Positions 23,431 to 33,257 are shown, counted from the stretch's first letter. The stretch: 64,000 bases of DNA from UBA10677 sp045532295 (GCA_045532295.1 JAZSFP010000007.1:1-64000), one strand, 5' to 3'. Made by a program: numbers and translations. Notes: generated by a model not told the origin, from the letters alone.

Positions 23431-26238
23431 ATGGAACAAATAGTAATAAAAGGCGCGAAGGAAAACAACCTTAAAAACGTCAACTTAACTATTCCTCGCG
23501 ACAAATTAATAGTATTTACGGGGCTTAGCGGTAGTGGAAAAACTTCGCTTGCTTTCGACACGCTCTTTGCTGAAGGACAAAGACGCTACGTAGAGAGTTT
23601 ATCCTCGTACGCTCGACTTTTCCTTGGGCAAATGCAAAAACCCGACGTAGAGAGCATCGAAGGATTAAGTCCGGCAATTTCAATCGACCAAAAAACGACG
23701 GCAAGAAACCCTCGCTCAACGGTAGGAACGGTAACGGAAATTCACGATTATCTTCGTCTTTTGTATGCAAGAACGGGCGTAGTGCATTGTCCTAAATGCG
23801 GTAAAGAAATAGCGCAACAGTCAATTGACACCATAGTGGATAAGGTTATGGCGTATCCAACGGGCAGTAAAATTCTAATAACTGCTCCATTTGCTCGTGG
23901 AAAAAAAGGCGAGTTCAAGAAGGAACTTGACGGTTTTAGAAAAGCAGGCTATCCAAGAGTAAAAATTGACGGTGAGGTGCGCTCTTTGGACGAAGAAATC
24001 GTGCTTGATAAACAAATCAAGCATAATATAAGCGTTGTAGTAGATCGTCTCGTCGTAAAAGAGGGTATAGAAAAACGCCTTAACGACAGCCTTGAAACCG
24101 CTCTTAAACTTGCCGATGGCATCGTAATCGTGGATAAAGAGGGCGAAGAACAACTTTTTTCTACCAAATACGCTTGTCCTGACTGCGATATATCAATATC
24201 CGAAGTCGAGCCTCGTCTTTTCTCGTTCAACTCGCCCTTTGGCGCTTGTCCTGAGTGTAGTGGTCTTGGGTTTACACAAAAACTCGACCCAGTTTTAATT
24301 TACGGCGACGGAAGTAAAAGCCTCAACGAAGGCGCGCTCAACGTTTCAGCGTGGAATTTTGATACGAGCCAAATCGGTCAAATGTACTTCAAGGCGCTTT
24401 CAAAACGCTATAATTTCTCGCTTGATACCCCTTTCCGCGACCTATCCGACGAGGTTAAGAATATTCTTTTGTATGGAAACGACGAAAAACTTGACCTTAC
24501 CTATATAACGGCAAACTTTACGGGCAGTTATCAAAAGAACTTCGAGGGAATAGTAAACAACCTTGAACGCCGTTTCAGAGAGACGAGTAGCGACTACGTA
24601 AAGTCTTGCATCGCTCGATATATGCGTGAAACGCCCTGCGAGGCGTGTGGCGGAAAAAGGCTAAAGAAAGAGGCGCTTGCCGTTACCGTAGGCGGACTTA
24701 ATATAGCCCAACTTTCCGATTTACCTATCGTAAAAATCAAAGAGTTTATCGACGGACTTAAACTTTCCGTTAGTAACGAGATTATTGCTCGCCCTATAAT
24801 GCGCGAAATCAAAGCAAGACTTAACTTCCTCATAAACGTCGGTCTTGGATATCTAACGCTTTCTCGTGGCGCAGCAACGCTTTCAGGTGGTGAGGCTCAG
24901 CGTATTCGCCTTGCAACCCAAATAGGTTCGGGACTTACGGGCGTTCTCTATATCTTGGACGAGCCCTCTATCGGTCTTCATCAGCGCGACAACGAAAAAC
25001 TAATATCTACGCTTGAAAACCTCCGCGACCTTGGAAATACGCTTATCGTAGTTGAACACGACGAGGAAACTATGCGAAGAGCAGACCTAATCGTCGACGT
25101 GGGCCCGGGTGCAGGCGTGCACGGTGGCGAAATCGTAGCGGTGGGAACGGCGGAGGAAATAGCAAGAAATCCTCGCTCAGTTACCGGCGAATATCTTTCG
25201 GGCAGAAAAATTATAGCAATTCCGCAAAATCGCCGTCCACTTTCTGATAAATTTATAACGGTTAAAGGCGCGCGCCAAAACAACCTTAAAAATATAACCG
25301 TATCTTTTCCCGTTGGCGTATTTACTTGCGTTACGGGCGTATCGGGCAGTGGAAAATCTTCGCTCGTAAACCAAATTCTCTATCCTTCGCTATCGAACGA
25401 GATTATGCGTACGCGCCAAGTCGTAGGAGAGGCGGACGGAGTAGAAGGCGTAGAGTATATAGACAAAGTAATTTGTATCGACCAAACGCCTATCGGCAGA
25501 ACTCCGCGTTCAAACCCTGCAACCTATACTGGCGTGTTTACCGCAATTCGAGATTTGTTCGCTAAAACTTCCGATGCGCAAGAACGCGGATACGACGCAG
25601 GCAGATTTTCCTTTAACGTTAAGGGCGGTCGCTGTGAAAACTGTCAAGGCGACGGCATACTGAAAGTGGAAATGAACTTCCTCCCCGACGTCTACGTTCC
25701 TTGTGAGGTGTGTGGCGGAAAGAGATACAATAGAGAAACGCTCCAAGTCAAGTATAAAGGTAAAAACATCTACGAAGTACTGGAAATGACGGTGGAAGAG
25801 GCGTGCGAATTCTTTGAAAATATCCCCGCTATATATAATAAGATAAAAACACTCAAAGAAGTGGGGCTTGGATATATTAAACTTGGTCAGCCCGCAACGA
25901 CGCTTTCGGGCGGAGAGGCGCAAAGAGTTAAACTTGCAACGGAACTTAGCAAGCACTCAACGGGCAAAACTTTGTATATCCTCGACGAGCCTACGACGGG
26001 ACTTCATATGGCGGACGTAGCCAAACTTCTCGAAATTTTACAGCGTCTTTCCTCGGGCGGTAATACGGTTATAGTCATTGAGCATAACCTTGACGTGATA
26101 AAATGCGCTGACTATATTATTGATATGGGTTATGAGGGAGGAGAGGCAGGAGGCGAGGTAATCGCAAGTGGAACGCCCGAAGAAGTAGCAAAGATAGAAC
26201 TCTCTCATACGGGTAAATTTTTAAAGAAAATATTATAA
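23431..26238 (+). CDS. uvrA: excinuclease ABC subunit A
   Basis: 935 residues, the usual UvrA length. Two ABC ATPase modules: Walker A at GLSGSGKTSLAFDT and GVSGSGKSSLVNQ, two LSGGEAQR signatures, and zinc-binding clusters (CPKCGKEIAQ; CEACGGKRLKKEA; CENCQGDG... CEVCGGKR). It senses bulky lesions and hands DNA to UvrB. It is co-transcribed with uvrB and preceded by GGAGAAAAA. Confidence 0.97.
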   Translation: MEQIVIKGAKENNLKNVNLTIPRDKLIVFTGLSGSGKTSLAFDTLFAEGQRRYVESLSSYARLFLGQMQKPDVESIEGLSPAISIDQKTTARNPRSTVGTVTEIHDYLRLLYARTGVVHCPKCGKEIAQQSIDTIVDKVMAYPTGSKILITAPFARGKKGEFKKELDGFRKAGYPRVKIDGEVRSLDEEIVLDKQIKHNISVVVDRLVVKEGIEKRLNDSLETALKLADGIVIVDKEGEEQLFSTKYACPDCDISISEVEPRLFSFNSPFGACPECSGLGFTQKLDPVLIYGDGSKSLNEGALNVSAWNFDTSQIGQMYFKALSKRYNFSLDTPFRDLSDEVKNILLYGNDEKLDLTYITANFTGSYQKNFEGIVNNLERRFRETSSDYVKSCIARYMRETPCEACGGKRLKKEALAVTVGGLNIAQLSDLPIVKIKEFIDGLKLSVSNEIIARPIMREIKARLNFLINVGLGYLTLSRGAATLSGGEAQRIRLATQIGSGLTGVLYILDEPSIGLHQRDNEKLISTLENLRDLGNTLIVVEHDEETMRRADLIVDVGPGAGVHGGEIVAVGTAEEIARNPRSVTGEYLSGRKIIAIPQNRRPLSDKFITVKGARQNNLKNITVSFPVGVFTCVTGVSGSGKSSLVNQILYPSLSNEIMRTRQVVGEADGVEGVEYIDKVICIDQTPIGRTPRSNPATYTGVFTAIRDLFAKTSDAQERGYDAGRFSFNVKGGRCENCQGDGILKVEMNFLPDVYVPCEVCGGKRYNRETLQVKYKGKNIYEVLEMTVEEACEFFENIPAIYNKIKTLKEVGLGYIKLGQPATTLSGGEAQRVKLATELSKHSTGKTLYILDEPTTGLHMADVAKLLEILQRLSSGGNTVIVIEHNLDVIKCADYIIDMGYEGGEAGGEVIASGTPEEVAKIELSHTGKFLKKIL

Positions 26239-26255
26239 GGAAAAATAGGGAATTT

Positions 26256-26289
26256 GCAAAACGGAAGGGTACGTACCCTTCCGTTTTGC
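26256..26289. terminator. perfect 34-bp palindrome acting as terminator (GGGTACGTACCC family, copy 2)
   Basis: Two 17-bp arms, GCAAAACGGAAGGGTAC and GTACCCTTCCGTTTTGC, meet with no spacer between uvrA and the Ger operon. The arms are perfect, and end in only four T residues. It is the most intact copy of the repeated palindrome. Confidence 0.75.
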
Positions 26290-26367
26290 GTTATGTGCTA
26301 ATATTTAATTAAGATAAGGTAAGCAATTAAATAAAAATTAGTTAATTTGCACACTATAAACGATATG

Positions 26368-27792
26368 AAAAGACAGGAAGAAATTTTAAGCGTTTTTAGT
26401 AGTGAGGACTGCGTAATAAAGCGCAAAATCACGATATCGACGAGGAAAAGCGTAATAATTTATCATCCCGATTTAACGGACGCGTTACTTCTGTCAAGAC
26501 TAATCGTAACGCTAAAAAATTGTAATCGGAAGGAGTTAAGCGGTGAAATTTTAGCGGACGAAGTAGTTAGCGTTGCTGAAAATTCGCTTTCTATGAATAT
26601 TGAAGAAATGCGTCAAGCGCTTTTGTCGGGTGATGCGCTGTTACTTGTTGAGGGAATTGAACAAACCGTAATTATCAATCTTAGGAAGTGGGACAAAAGA
26701 GCGGTGGCTGAACCGCCTACCGCAAACGTAATGCGCGGACCAAGAGAGGGTTTTATCGAGGATTTAAAAACGAACCTTTCCCTTATTGAACGCCGTCTAA
26801 AATCCCCCGCGCTCACTATTGAAAAAATGACGATAGGGCGCATAAGCAATACTTCGGTAGCCTTAGTTTACTTAAATAATATAGCAACGCCTGAACTAAT
26901 TAAAGAGGTTAAAAAACGCCTTAAGAAAATAGACGTAGACGCGCTTATTGATAGCCATTATCTTCAGCCGTATCTTGAGGATAGACCGTATTCTCTCTTT
27001 CATCAAACTGGGGTAAGCGAAAAGCCCGACGTAATAGTTGGAAAAATACTCGAGGGACGAGTTGCGCTCTTAGTGGACGGTTCACCTATGGTAATAACCG
27101 TTCCGTTTATGCTAATAGAAGACTTTCAATCGGGCGAAGATTACTACGAAAGAGCCTCGCTATCCACTTTTTTGCGAATAATAAGAGTGCTTTCGCTATT
27201 TTTCTCAATAATTTTACCTGGGCTTTACGTTGCGCTTGAACAGTACCACTATAACGTAATCCCTATGCGCTTTCTCTTAACGGTAATGACCGCCGTGAAC
27301 GGTATACCGCTCTCGCCCATAGCGGAAATTCTATTCGTCATACTACTTTTTGAACTTATTCGAGAGGCAAGCGTGCGAATGCCACGAGCAGTCGGTATGG
27401 CTATGAGTATAGTGGGAGCGTTGGTTTTAGGTGACACTGCAGTTAAAGCAGGCATAATTTCCTCGCCTACCGTTATGATAACCGCGCTAAGTTCTATTGC
27501 GCTTTATACTGCTCCTAACCAAGAAGGAACGCTAACCCTCCTTCGAGTAGTCTTTACTTTCTTGGGCGGTTTTGGAGGAATGTACCTACTTATCTTGGGA
27601 GTGTTGTACCTCGTGTTGTATCTAAGTTCACTCAACGGTTTTGGCGTTCCGTATACTGCTCCGTTTGCTCCGCTTATAAAAAACGATATGTCAGACGCCG
27701 TATATCGAGTGTCAATGCTTCGTAATAAAAAACGCCCCCTTTCAATTCCAAATATTAATCCAACACGACAAGGAGACAACGATGAAGAATAA
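26368..27792 (+). CDS. gerAA: GerA-family spore germinant receptor subunit A
   Basis: About 474 residues if the ATG at 26368 is used (a TTG 7 codons upstream is the alternative). Soluble N-terminal region followed by several transmembrane helices with the GerA signatures TTIIPGLYVALEQYH-like (LFFSIILPGLYVALEQYHYN) and GxPLSPxxExxxxELxREASVRMP. With GerB and GerC it forms the inner-membrane germinant receptor of spores. The gene begins 8 nt after TATAAA, so the forespore transcript may be leaderless; no SD is visible. Ligand unknown. Confidence 0.88.
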   Translation, partial: KRQEEILSVFSSEDCVIKRKITISTRKSVIIYHPDLTDALLLSRLIVTLKNCNRKELSGEILADEVVSVAENSLSMNIEEMRQALLSGDALLLVEGIEQTVIINLRKWDKRAVAEPPTANVMRGPREGFIEDLKTNLSLIERRLKSPALTIEKMTIGRISNTSVALVYLNNIATPELIKEVKKRLKKIDVDALIDSHYLQPYLEDRPYSLFHQTGVSEKPDVIVGKILEGRVALLVDGSPMVITVPFMLIEDFQSGEDYYERASLSTFLRIIRVLSLFFSIILPGLYVALEQYHYNVIPMRFLLTVMTAVNGIPLSPIAEILFVILLFELIREASVRMPRAVGMAMSIVGALVLGDTAVKAGIISSPTVMITALSSIALYTAPNQEGTLTLLRVVFTFLGGFGGMYLLILGVLYLVLYLSSLNGFGVPYTAPFAPLIKNDMSDAVYRVSMLRNKKRPLSIPNINPTRQGDNDEE

Positions 27793-28900
27793 ACAAATAT
27801 CAACTAAACAGTTTGTTTGTATACAATTTTTAGTGGCAATGGCAGTAAAAATGTTTATGCTCCCCGCCTTAATATTGCGTACCGTGGGTAAAGAAGGTTA
27901 CCTCGTTTTGCTCGTATATATAGCGCTCGAGTTTTTCGACCTAACCCTATTATTGATACTTGCTCGGCGTAATCCCGATAAAACGCTATACGAAATATTA
28001 GAAGAGGGGCTGGGCAGAGTCGTATCAAGAATAGTCCTTGCTCTCGTAACGGGGTTTTTTGTCTTGAAAACTTTGCTCGTTATAAGCGAAGTCAAGATTT
28101 TTTTCAATACGATAATGTACCGCGACGTGAACTGGGCGATTATGCTTATTCCACTCATAGCAGTTACCATTGCCTTTGCAACTCGTCCTCTTCGTTCAAT
28201 GGGTAGAGTAGCCGAAATTTTAACTCCAATAGTATTGATATCTACCGTAGTTTTATCCGTATTGCTTTTTGGCGGTATAGAAATTACACCCCTCTTGCCG
28301 TTTTTAAGTGAGGGAGTAAGCCCCGTTCTTAAAGGACTTGAGTATTTTCCGATGTGGTTTGGGGACGTGACGGTGCTAATGTTATTCCTTGGAAAAATCA
28401 AAATAAATAAAGGTTTTATTTTGGGTAGTTTTATATCAAAACTCATAGCAACTGCTCTCGTTATGCTCTTTACCATAGTTCTTTTTTCCGCATACGGCAA
28501 CGTGAGTACACTGATTGACTACGGTAATAACGTGTCAAATATGACGCAATTAACCCTCGGCGCGCAAGACTACGGACGGTTTGACTTATTGTTCTATTGC
28601 GTTTGGCTTTTTAGCGTGTTTATAAAGATAGGAATGCTTTTTACCTTTGCGGTACGAAACCTCCGTTTTATCGTAGGCAAGGGCAATAACGAACTTTATT
28701 CGATAATTCTCGCCCTTTTTATATATGCGGTATCGGTGTTCGTTTTTGCCAACGAGGAGAGCGCGTACCTGTTTGCAACGAGTTGGATAAAATACCTCTT
28801 ATTCCCGCCTGCGTTCCTTTTGCCTATCATATCACTCGTGCTATCGTTGATTAAATATAAACCTAATTATCATAAAATTGAGGTGAAGAAAAATGAATAG
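27782..28900 (+). CDS. gerAB: GerB-family germinant receptor permease subunit
   Basis: 372 residues with about ten transmembrane helices, an amino-acid-permease fold. The N-terminal segment KQISTKQFVCIQFLVAMAVK and the central PLRSMGRVAEILTPIVLIS region match GerAB/GerKB. It probably binds the germinant. The start follows AAGGAGACAACG and overlaps gerAA by 11 bases; its end overlaps gerAC. Confidence 0.9.
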   Translation: MKNKQISTKQFVCIQFLVAMAVKMFMLPALILRTVGKEGYLVLLVYIALEFFDLTLLLILARRNPDKTLYEILEEGLGRVVSRIVLALVTGFFVLKTLLVISEVKIFFNTIMYRDVNWAIMLIPLIAVTIAFATRPLRSMGRVAEILTPIVLISTVVLSVLLFGGIEITPLLPFLSEGVSPVLKGLEYFPMWFGDVTVLMLFLGKIKINKGFILGSFISKLIATALVMLFTIVLFSAYGNVSTLIDYGNNVSNMTQLTLGAQDYGRFDLLFYCVWLFSVFIKIGMLFTFAVRNLRFIVGKGNNELYSIILALFIYAVSVFVFANEESAYLFATSWIKYLLFPPAFLLPIISLVLSLIKYKPNYHKIEVKKNE

Positions 28901-30086
28901 AGCAAAACGCTTAACTATTTACGCCGTAGCCGTCGCAATATTTGCAATCGTGCTCGTTTTTATGCCAAAGGGCGGAGTGGGACATCCCGAAATAGAGGCA
29001 AAATTATTAATAACCGTTCTCGGACTTGATAAAACCGAAGAAGGCTACCATCTTTCCGCCACTGCCGTTATGCCTGAAGAGGGACAGAACGGTACTACTA
29101 AAACACTAACGATAGGCGCAGACGGAGATTCGGTATCGAATGCGTTAGAAGAAATTATGATAAAAATGGGTAAGCCTCTTGAACTTGGACTTTGCGGTCT
29201 GGTAATCGTAGGGGATAATTTTGGCGAAGAAAGTGTTGAAGAGCATTTTAACTATATGCTCGCATCTGGTAAAGTTATCCCCGGCGCGCACCTACTGTTT
29301 TCTCCACAAAAGAGCGCAAAAGAAACGCTTGAACTTTCTAATTCTTTAAGCGACGCAACTTCAAACAATTTAAGCGAACTTATTGAATATAATAGCAAAA
29401 GTAACAACGTTCCCACACTGACCGTGCTTGAATTTTTATCACTGACTGCTAATAAAAGTCGAGGCGCATATATGCCCTGCATAAGCATTGAGAAAAAGAA
29501 AATTGAAGAAAAAGTGAGCGAAGGGAGCAAGCAAACGCAAAGCGAACAGAAAGAGGAGAGTGAAATAACCTCTATATCAGAGGTTGCGTTGTTTTGCGGT
29601 GGAGTAAAAAAGAAAGTAATGAATAAAAGAGAAACTCTCGGCTTTACTTGGATGGATAAACGCTCGTCGTATGGACTCGTTACTCTCCATAACCTAAAAC
29701 TAAACGGCGAGGAAGTGGGGAAAATACACTGTCAAATGACGAGAAAGGATTATTCTCTTGAGACAAGCCCAAACGACGATAGCGCGGAGGTCAAAATTAA
29801 AGTTACCCTTTCGCACGAGGACGCAAGTAAACTCAACAAAAAATACCGCAAATTCAATTTAAAGGGAGAAACTATTGCTAAAGCAGTGGAGAAGGGTTAT
29901 AGTGAACAAATAAAGGAAGAAGTTGAGACTGCAATAGCCGTTATGAAAGAAATTAACTGCGACGCAATAGGCATTGAGGATAACGCATATCGTTTTCACA
30001 ATAGCGAATACTCAAAATTAAAAGATAAAGGAAACTTCTTTAAAAACTGTGAAATTAAAGTTATGGTAGAGGTAGAGTTTATCTAA
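28893..30086 (+). CDS. gerAC: Ger(x)C-family germinant receptor subunit, no lipobox seen
   Basis: 397 residues after GAGGTG, overlapping gerAB. Domain order fits GerAC: N-terminal VLGLDKTEEGYHLSATAVMP, then a middle domain and a C-terminal region (about 240-397). GerC proteins are normally lipoproteins with an early Cys; here the leader segment (RLTIYAVAVAIFAIVLVFMP) contains no Cys, so it looks like an uncleaved membrane anchor. An acidic/Lys linker (about 205-225) separates the domains. This may be a lineage-specific membrane-anchored variant. Confidence 0.85.
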   Translation: MNRAKRLTIYAVAVAIFAIVLVFMPKGGVGHPEIEAKLLITVLGLDKTEEGYHLSATAVMPEEGQNGTTKTLTIGADGDSVSNALEEIMIKMGKPLELGLCGLVIVGDNFGEESVEEHFNYMLASGKVIPGAHLLFSPQKSAKETLELSNSLSDATSNNLSELIEYNSKSNNVPTLTVLEFLSLTANKSRGAYMPCISIEKKKIEEKVSEGSKQTQSEQKEESEITSISEVALFCGGVKKKVMNKRETLGFTWMDKRSSYGLVTLHNLKLNGEEVGKIHCQMTRKDYSLETSPNDDSAEVKIKVTLSHEDASKLNKKYRKFNLKGETIAKAVEKGYSEQIKEEVETAIAVMKEINCDAIGIEDNAYRFHNSEYSKLKDKGNFFKNCEIKVMVEVEFI

Positions 30087-30092
30087 TAAAAT

Positions 30093-30125
30093 AAAAACGA
30101 CGGGGTACGTGCCTCGCCGTTTTTA
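30093..30125. terminator. bidirectional terminator, degenerate GGGTACGTACC copy 3
   Basis: Between convergent gerAC and ispDF. AAAAACGACGGGG pairs imperfectly with CCTCGCCGTTTTT around GTACGTG. The shared GGGTACGT core and flanks place it in the same palindrome family, though degenerate. Confidence 0.65.
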
Positions 30126-30130
30126 TTATT

Positions 30131-31249
30131 TTAGCGTTTTCTTATTAAAATGTCCGCGCTTGACGCAAGACCTTTACCCTCACCCGTTATTCCCAAAAAC
30201 TCGCTCGTCGTAGCCGAAATATTTACGCACTCTGACGAGATGTTTAGTACTTCAGCAAGGCGGTTGCGCATCTTTTCAACGTGCGGAGCAATCTTGGGTT
30301 TTTGAGTAATGATGCAAACAGAAAGATTGATTATTTCAAAATTAGAAGTAAGTTTAAGAACTTTTCGAAGAAGTTCAATACTGTCCGCTCCCTCAAACTC
30401 TGGGTCAGTATCGGGGAAAAGAACGCCGATATCGGGAAGAGAAGTAGCGGAAAGTAGAGCGTCCATAATGGCGTGAACGGGCGCATCTGCGTCGCTGTGT
30501 CCGTCGAGTCCTAACGGATGATCTATTTCCACACCGCACAAAACGAGCCGTCTACCTTCTTTAAAGGCGTGAACGTCAAAACCATATCCAAGACGGTATA
30601 ACGAGTTAAGTCCCATAAAGTCCGAAGGAGTAGTGAGTTTAATATTATCGCTCGTGCCGTCCACGAGATGTACTCTATGTCCAGCGCGTTCGTACACTTC
30701 GCTATCGTCGGCAAATGATCCCTCCATTACCTCGTAAGCGTGCATAATTTCTTCAAAACGAAAAGTCTGAGGCGTTTGAACGACGAAGACGTTATCGCGA
30801 TTAGTGGAGTGAACAAACCCGTTTTCCTTAATTTTAATAGCGTTTACCGATTTGACCACCGCAACACCGCTACCGAACTCAATCGCGCTTTCAATGCTAT
30901 CGTCAATAGTCTTATCGCTTACGAACGGGCGCGCGCCGTCGTGAATAATAACGATATCCGTCTTGCCGATGCTCTTAAGAGCGGAGCGAACGCTTTCCGT
31001 TCTCGTCTCGCCTCCGCGTACGAAAGTAACGTTATTTGCGTGTTCAAGTTCCATTTGCGCAGAAATATTCATTTCGTCGTCGCGGGAACAAACGACTATT
31101 ACCCTATCAAAGCGCAAAAATTTTCTTATAGAGCGAACGGCAACGGTCGTACCGCCAACGTTGTGTAGAATTTTGTTATAACCAAGCCCGGCGCGTTGCC
31201 CCTTGCCTGCGCAAAGCACGACCGCCGTAATTTCAGGCGATGATTTCAT
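30131..31249 (-). CDS. ispDF: bifunctional IspD/IspF isoprenoid enzyme
   Basis: About 372 residues from ATG 31249, which overlaps the preceding S4 gene by 17 bases (frameshifted ATGAAATCATC). The IspD half (about 1-215) has the nucleotide-binding AGKGQRAGLGYNKIL and HDGARPFV; it makes CDP-methylerythritol. The IspF half (about 216-372) has RLGYGFDVHAF, GLDGHSDADAPVHAIMDALL and DIGVLFPDTDPEF; it makes methylerythritol cyclodiphosphate. This is the non-mevalonate pathway. IspDF fusions are known in several bacterial groups. Confidence 0.93.
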   Translation of the reverse strand: MKSSPEITAVVLCAGKGQRAGLGYNKILHNVGGTTVAVRSIRKFLRFDRVIVVCSRDDEMNISAQMELEHANNVTFVRGGETRTESVRSALKSIGKTDIVIIHDGARPFVSDKTIDDSIESAIEFGSGVAVVKSVNAIKIKENGFVHSTNRDNVFVVQTPQTFRFEEIMHAYEVMEGSFADDSEVYERAGHRVHLVDGTSDNIKLTTPSDFMGLNSLYRLGYGFDVHAFKEGRRLVLCGVEIDHPLGLDGHSDADAPVHAIMDALLSATSLPDIGVLFPDTDPEFEGADSIELLRKVLKLTSNFEIINLSVCIITQKPKIAPHVEKMRNRLAEVLNISSECVNISATTSEFLGITGEGKGLASSADILIRKR

Positions 31250-31475
31250 ACATAAGTCCAGCATCTGCTTTACCTGCCTTTTCATTTAATTCAAGAACGC
31301 GAAGTTTAAGAGTGGACGAGCCGAATTCGATAGTAATTTCGTCGCCCGTCTTAAGTTTAGTTCCTGGTTTGCCTTCCCGACCGTTAACGGTAACCTTACC
31401 GCTATCGCAAGCGTCAGCAGCAACGGTTCTTCGTTTAAGAATTCGGGAAACCTTCAAAAATTTATCAAGCCTCAT
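31233..31475 (-). CDS. rqcP: RqcP-like S4-domain RNA-binding protein
   Basis: 80 residues: a single S4 domain (MRLDKFLKVSRILKRRTVAA, then DSGKVTVNGREGKPG) with the family's short C-terminal extension. RqcP (YabO) works with RqcH in ribosome-associated quality control, adding alanine tails. The size and motif fit; it could be another small S4 protein. The stop overlaps ispDF by 17 bases, suggesting coupled translation. Confidence 0.8.
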   Translation of the reverse strand: MRLDKFLKVSRILKRRTVAADACDSGKVTVNGREGKPGTKLKTGDEITIEFGSSTLKLRVLELNEKAGKADAGLMYEIIA

Positions 31476-31508
31476 TGTATTAGTTCCTTTGCCTTTTACG
31501 GCGTAATA

Positions 31509-33044
31509 TCAAAATAATGGAGAAAAAAGATTGAGTGAGTGCGCTATCAGTCTTTGATAAAACGGTCGTTTTTTCCAAGTCTCGTATTCAACCTTATGAG
31601 AAAGCGCAACCGCCTCGTCAAAAGAGACGACCATTTTTTGTATTTCGGGGTCGAGAGCAATCAAAGCCCCGCACTCAAAGTGCAAATAGAGCGAGCGGTA
31701 ATCGAAATTTGAAGTACCGATATAAGCGTACTTTCCGTCCACGATTAGGTTCTTAGCGTGGTTAAACCCAGGCGTAAACTCGTAAATTTCCGCTCCTGCT
31801 CGTAAAAGGTCGCGATAATTTTCTCGACTAACGTAGTAAACGCTTTTTTTGTCAGGAATGCCGGGCATAAGCAGTTTGATTTTTATTCCGCTCTTAGCCT
31901 TGGTAACGAGCGCGCGCTTAAGCGTTTCGTCGATTATAAAGTAAGGACTTGAAATCAAAACTTCCTTTTGCGCCGAGCCTATCATTGATAAAAATAAATC
32001 GTATGTGGGATTACCGCGAAGGAAAGGTCCGTCGGTAAAAGGCATTACGAAACCGTTACCCAAAATATTTTGAGTGGTAGATTTATCAAAGTCTAAGCGT
32101 TTGCCAGAAGAGTGAAACCAGTTTTCTGCAAAAGCAATGGCAAAAGTCATTGCTCCGTGACCGCGATATTTTGCGCAGTTATCACGCCAGAATCCGTACT
32201 TTTCCACGGCGTGTATATACTCGTCGGCAAGATTATCCCCACCGCAGTAAGCGACTTCGCCGTCAATCGCAATAATTTTTCTGTGATCGCGGTTATTTAC
32301 GATAGGACTTAAGGTTATAGGCGAGTAGTTGTTTATTTCGCAGTTTTCAATCGCAATCATCCGCTTTAAAACTTTTCCGCTAATTCGTCCTTGACAACCT
32401 AAATCGTCGTACAAAATTCTAACCTTAACACCGCGTCGTCCCGCATCTTCTAAAGAAGGCACGAGATAATTGAGTAGTTTACCGTCAGCGATAATAAAGC
32501 ACTCGATAAAAATAAACTTCTTTGCTTTTTTAATTTCTTCAAGTAAATCCTCTAATTTTTTCGTCGGATCGTCAAAAAAGATAAATTCGGTATTTGCGCT
32601 TACCGGCGCGTAAACGGAAGATTGAACTGCGCGGACTAAGGAATACGCAATGGGATCAACTTCTTGAAGTTTATCACTCTCGTCAATTCCTCTAATAGTT
32701 TTTAAAACTTCTGAAACCTTATCGTGTTTTTTTTGAGCCCTGTATTTCGATATAGCGTTAATCGTATAAAGAAGACAAAAGGGCAGGGGAAGAAGAAGGA
32801 TTAATACGCACCAAGTAAGTTTGTATTCGGGCGGTTTTGAGCGCGATAGAATAAATATAACGAAGTCGATACCGATAATTTCTACGACCAGGAAGATGAG
32901 AGGGGAGTACTTCCATTGTAAATCGAACAAGAAACCGAACAGCGTAAACCATAAGAAAAGTTGTATCGCCGTAGTAATCAGCGAAAACAAGTAAAGCAAA
33001 ATTTTTTGGAAAAAAGTTAAAGACGCTCGCTCGTTTTGTATCAT
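31509..33044 (-). CDS. cls: cardiolipin synthase
   Basis: 511 residues with two N-terminal transmembrane helices (about 10-60) and a soluble phospholipase D domain. The first HKD motif is HRKIIAIDGEVAYCGGDN, the second is HAKNLIVDGKYAYIGTSN. Both have the His-x-Lys-x4-Asp spacing needed for catalysis. It joins two phosphatidylglycerols into cardiolipin at the membrane. Length is usual. No operon partner is evident. Confidence 0.92.
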   Translation of the reverse strand: MIQNERASLTFFQKILLYLFSLITTAIQLFLWFTLFGFLFDLQWKYSPLIFLVVEIIGIDFVIFILSRSKPPEYKLTWCVLILLLPLPFCLLYTINAISKYRAQKKHDKVSEVLKTIRGIDESDKLQEVDPIAYSLVRAVQSSVYAPVSANTEFIFFDDPTKKLEDLLEEIKKAKKFIFIECFIIADGKLLNYLVPSLEDAGRRGVKVRILYDDLGCQGRISGKVLKRMIAIENCEINNYSPITLSPIVNNRDHRKIIAIDGEVAYCGGDNLADEYIHAVEKYGFWRDNCAKYRGHGAMTFAIAFAENWFHSSGKRLDFDKSTTQNILGNGFVMPFTDGPFLRGNPTYDLFLSMIGSAQKEVLISSPYFIIDETLKRALVTKAKSGIKIKLLMPGIPDKKSVYYVSRENYRDLLRAGAEIYEFTPGFNHAKNLIVDGKYAYIGTSNFDYRSLYLHFECGALIALDPEIQKMVVSFDEAVALSHKVEYETWKKRPFYQRLIAHSLNLFSPLF

Positions 33045-33178
33045 ATCAATTACCTAAAATGGAATATAATTCTCACACTTTAATTATATTATAAGAAGTA
33101 AAAACAGTCAAGCAAAACAAAACTGCCCTAAATAATTTTGGGAAAATCTTAACAAATTTCACAGAACGCTCACAATTC

Positions 33179-33208
33179 TTGACAGAGCGTATAAAAATAT
33201 TGTATAAT
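33179..33208 (+). promoter_or_regulatory. promoter of the acetyltransferase-like gene
   Basis: TTGACA (33179-33184), 18-bp spacer, TATAAT (33203-33208). The start site is about 45 nt upstream of the ATG, with AAAGGGAATT as ribosome binding site. Confidence 0.75.
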
Positions 33209-33257
33209 AATGTCGAAAGATGTCGTTTGACTAAATAAGATACGCAAAGGGAATTAT

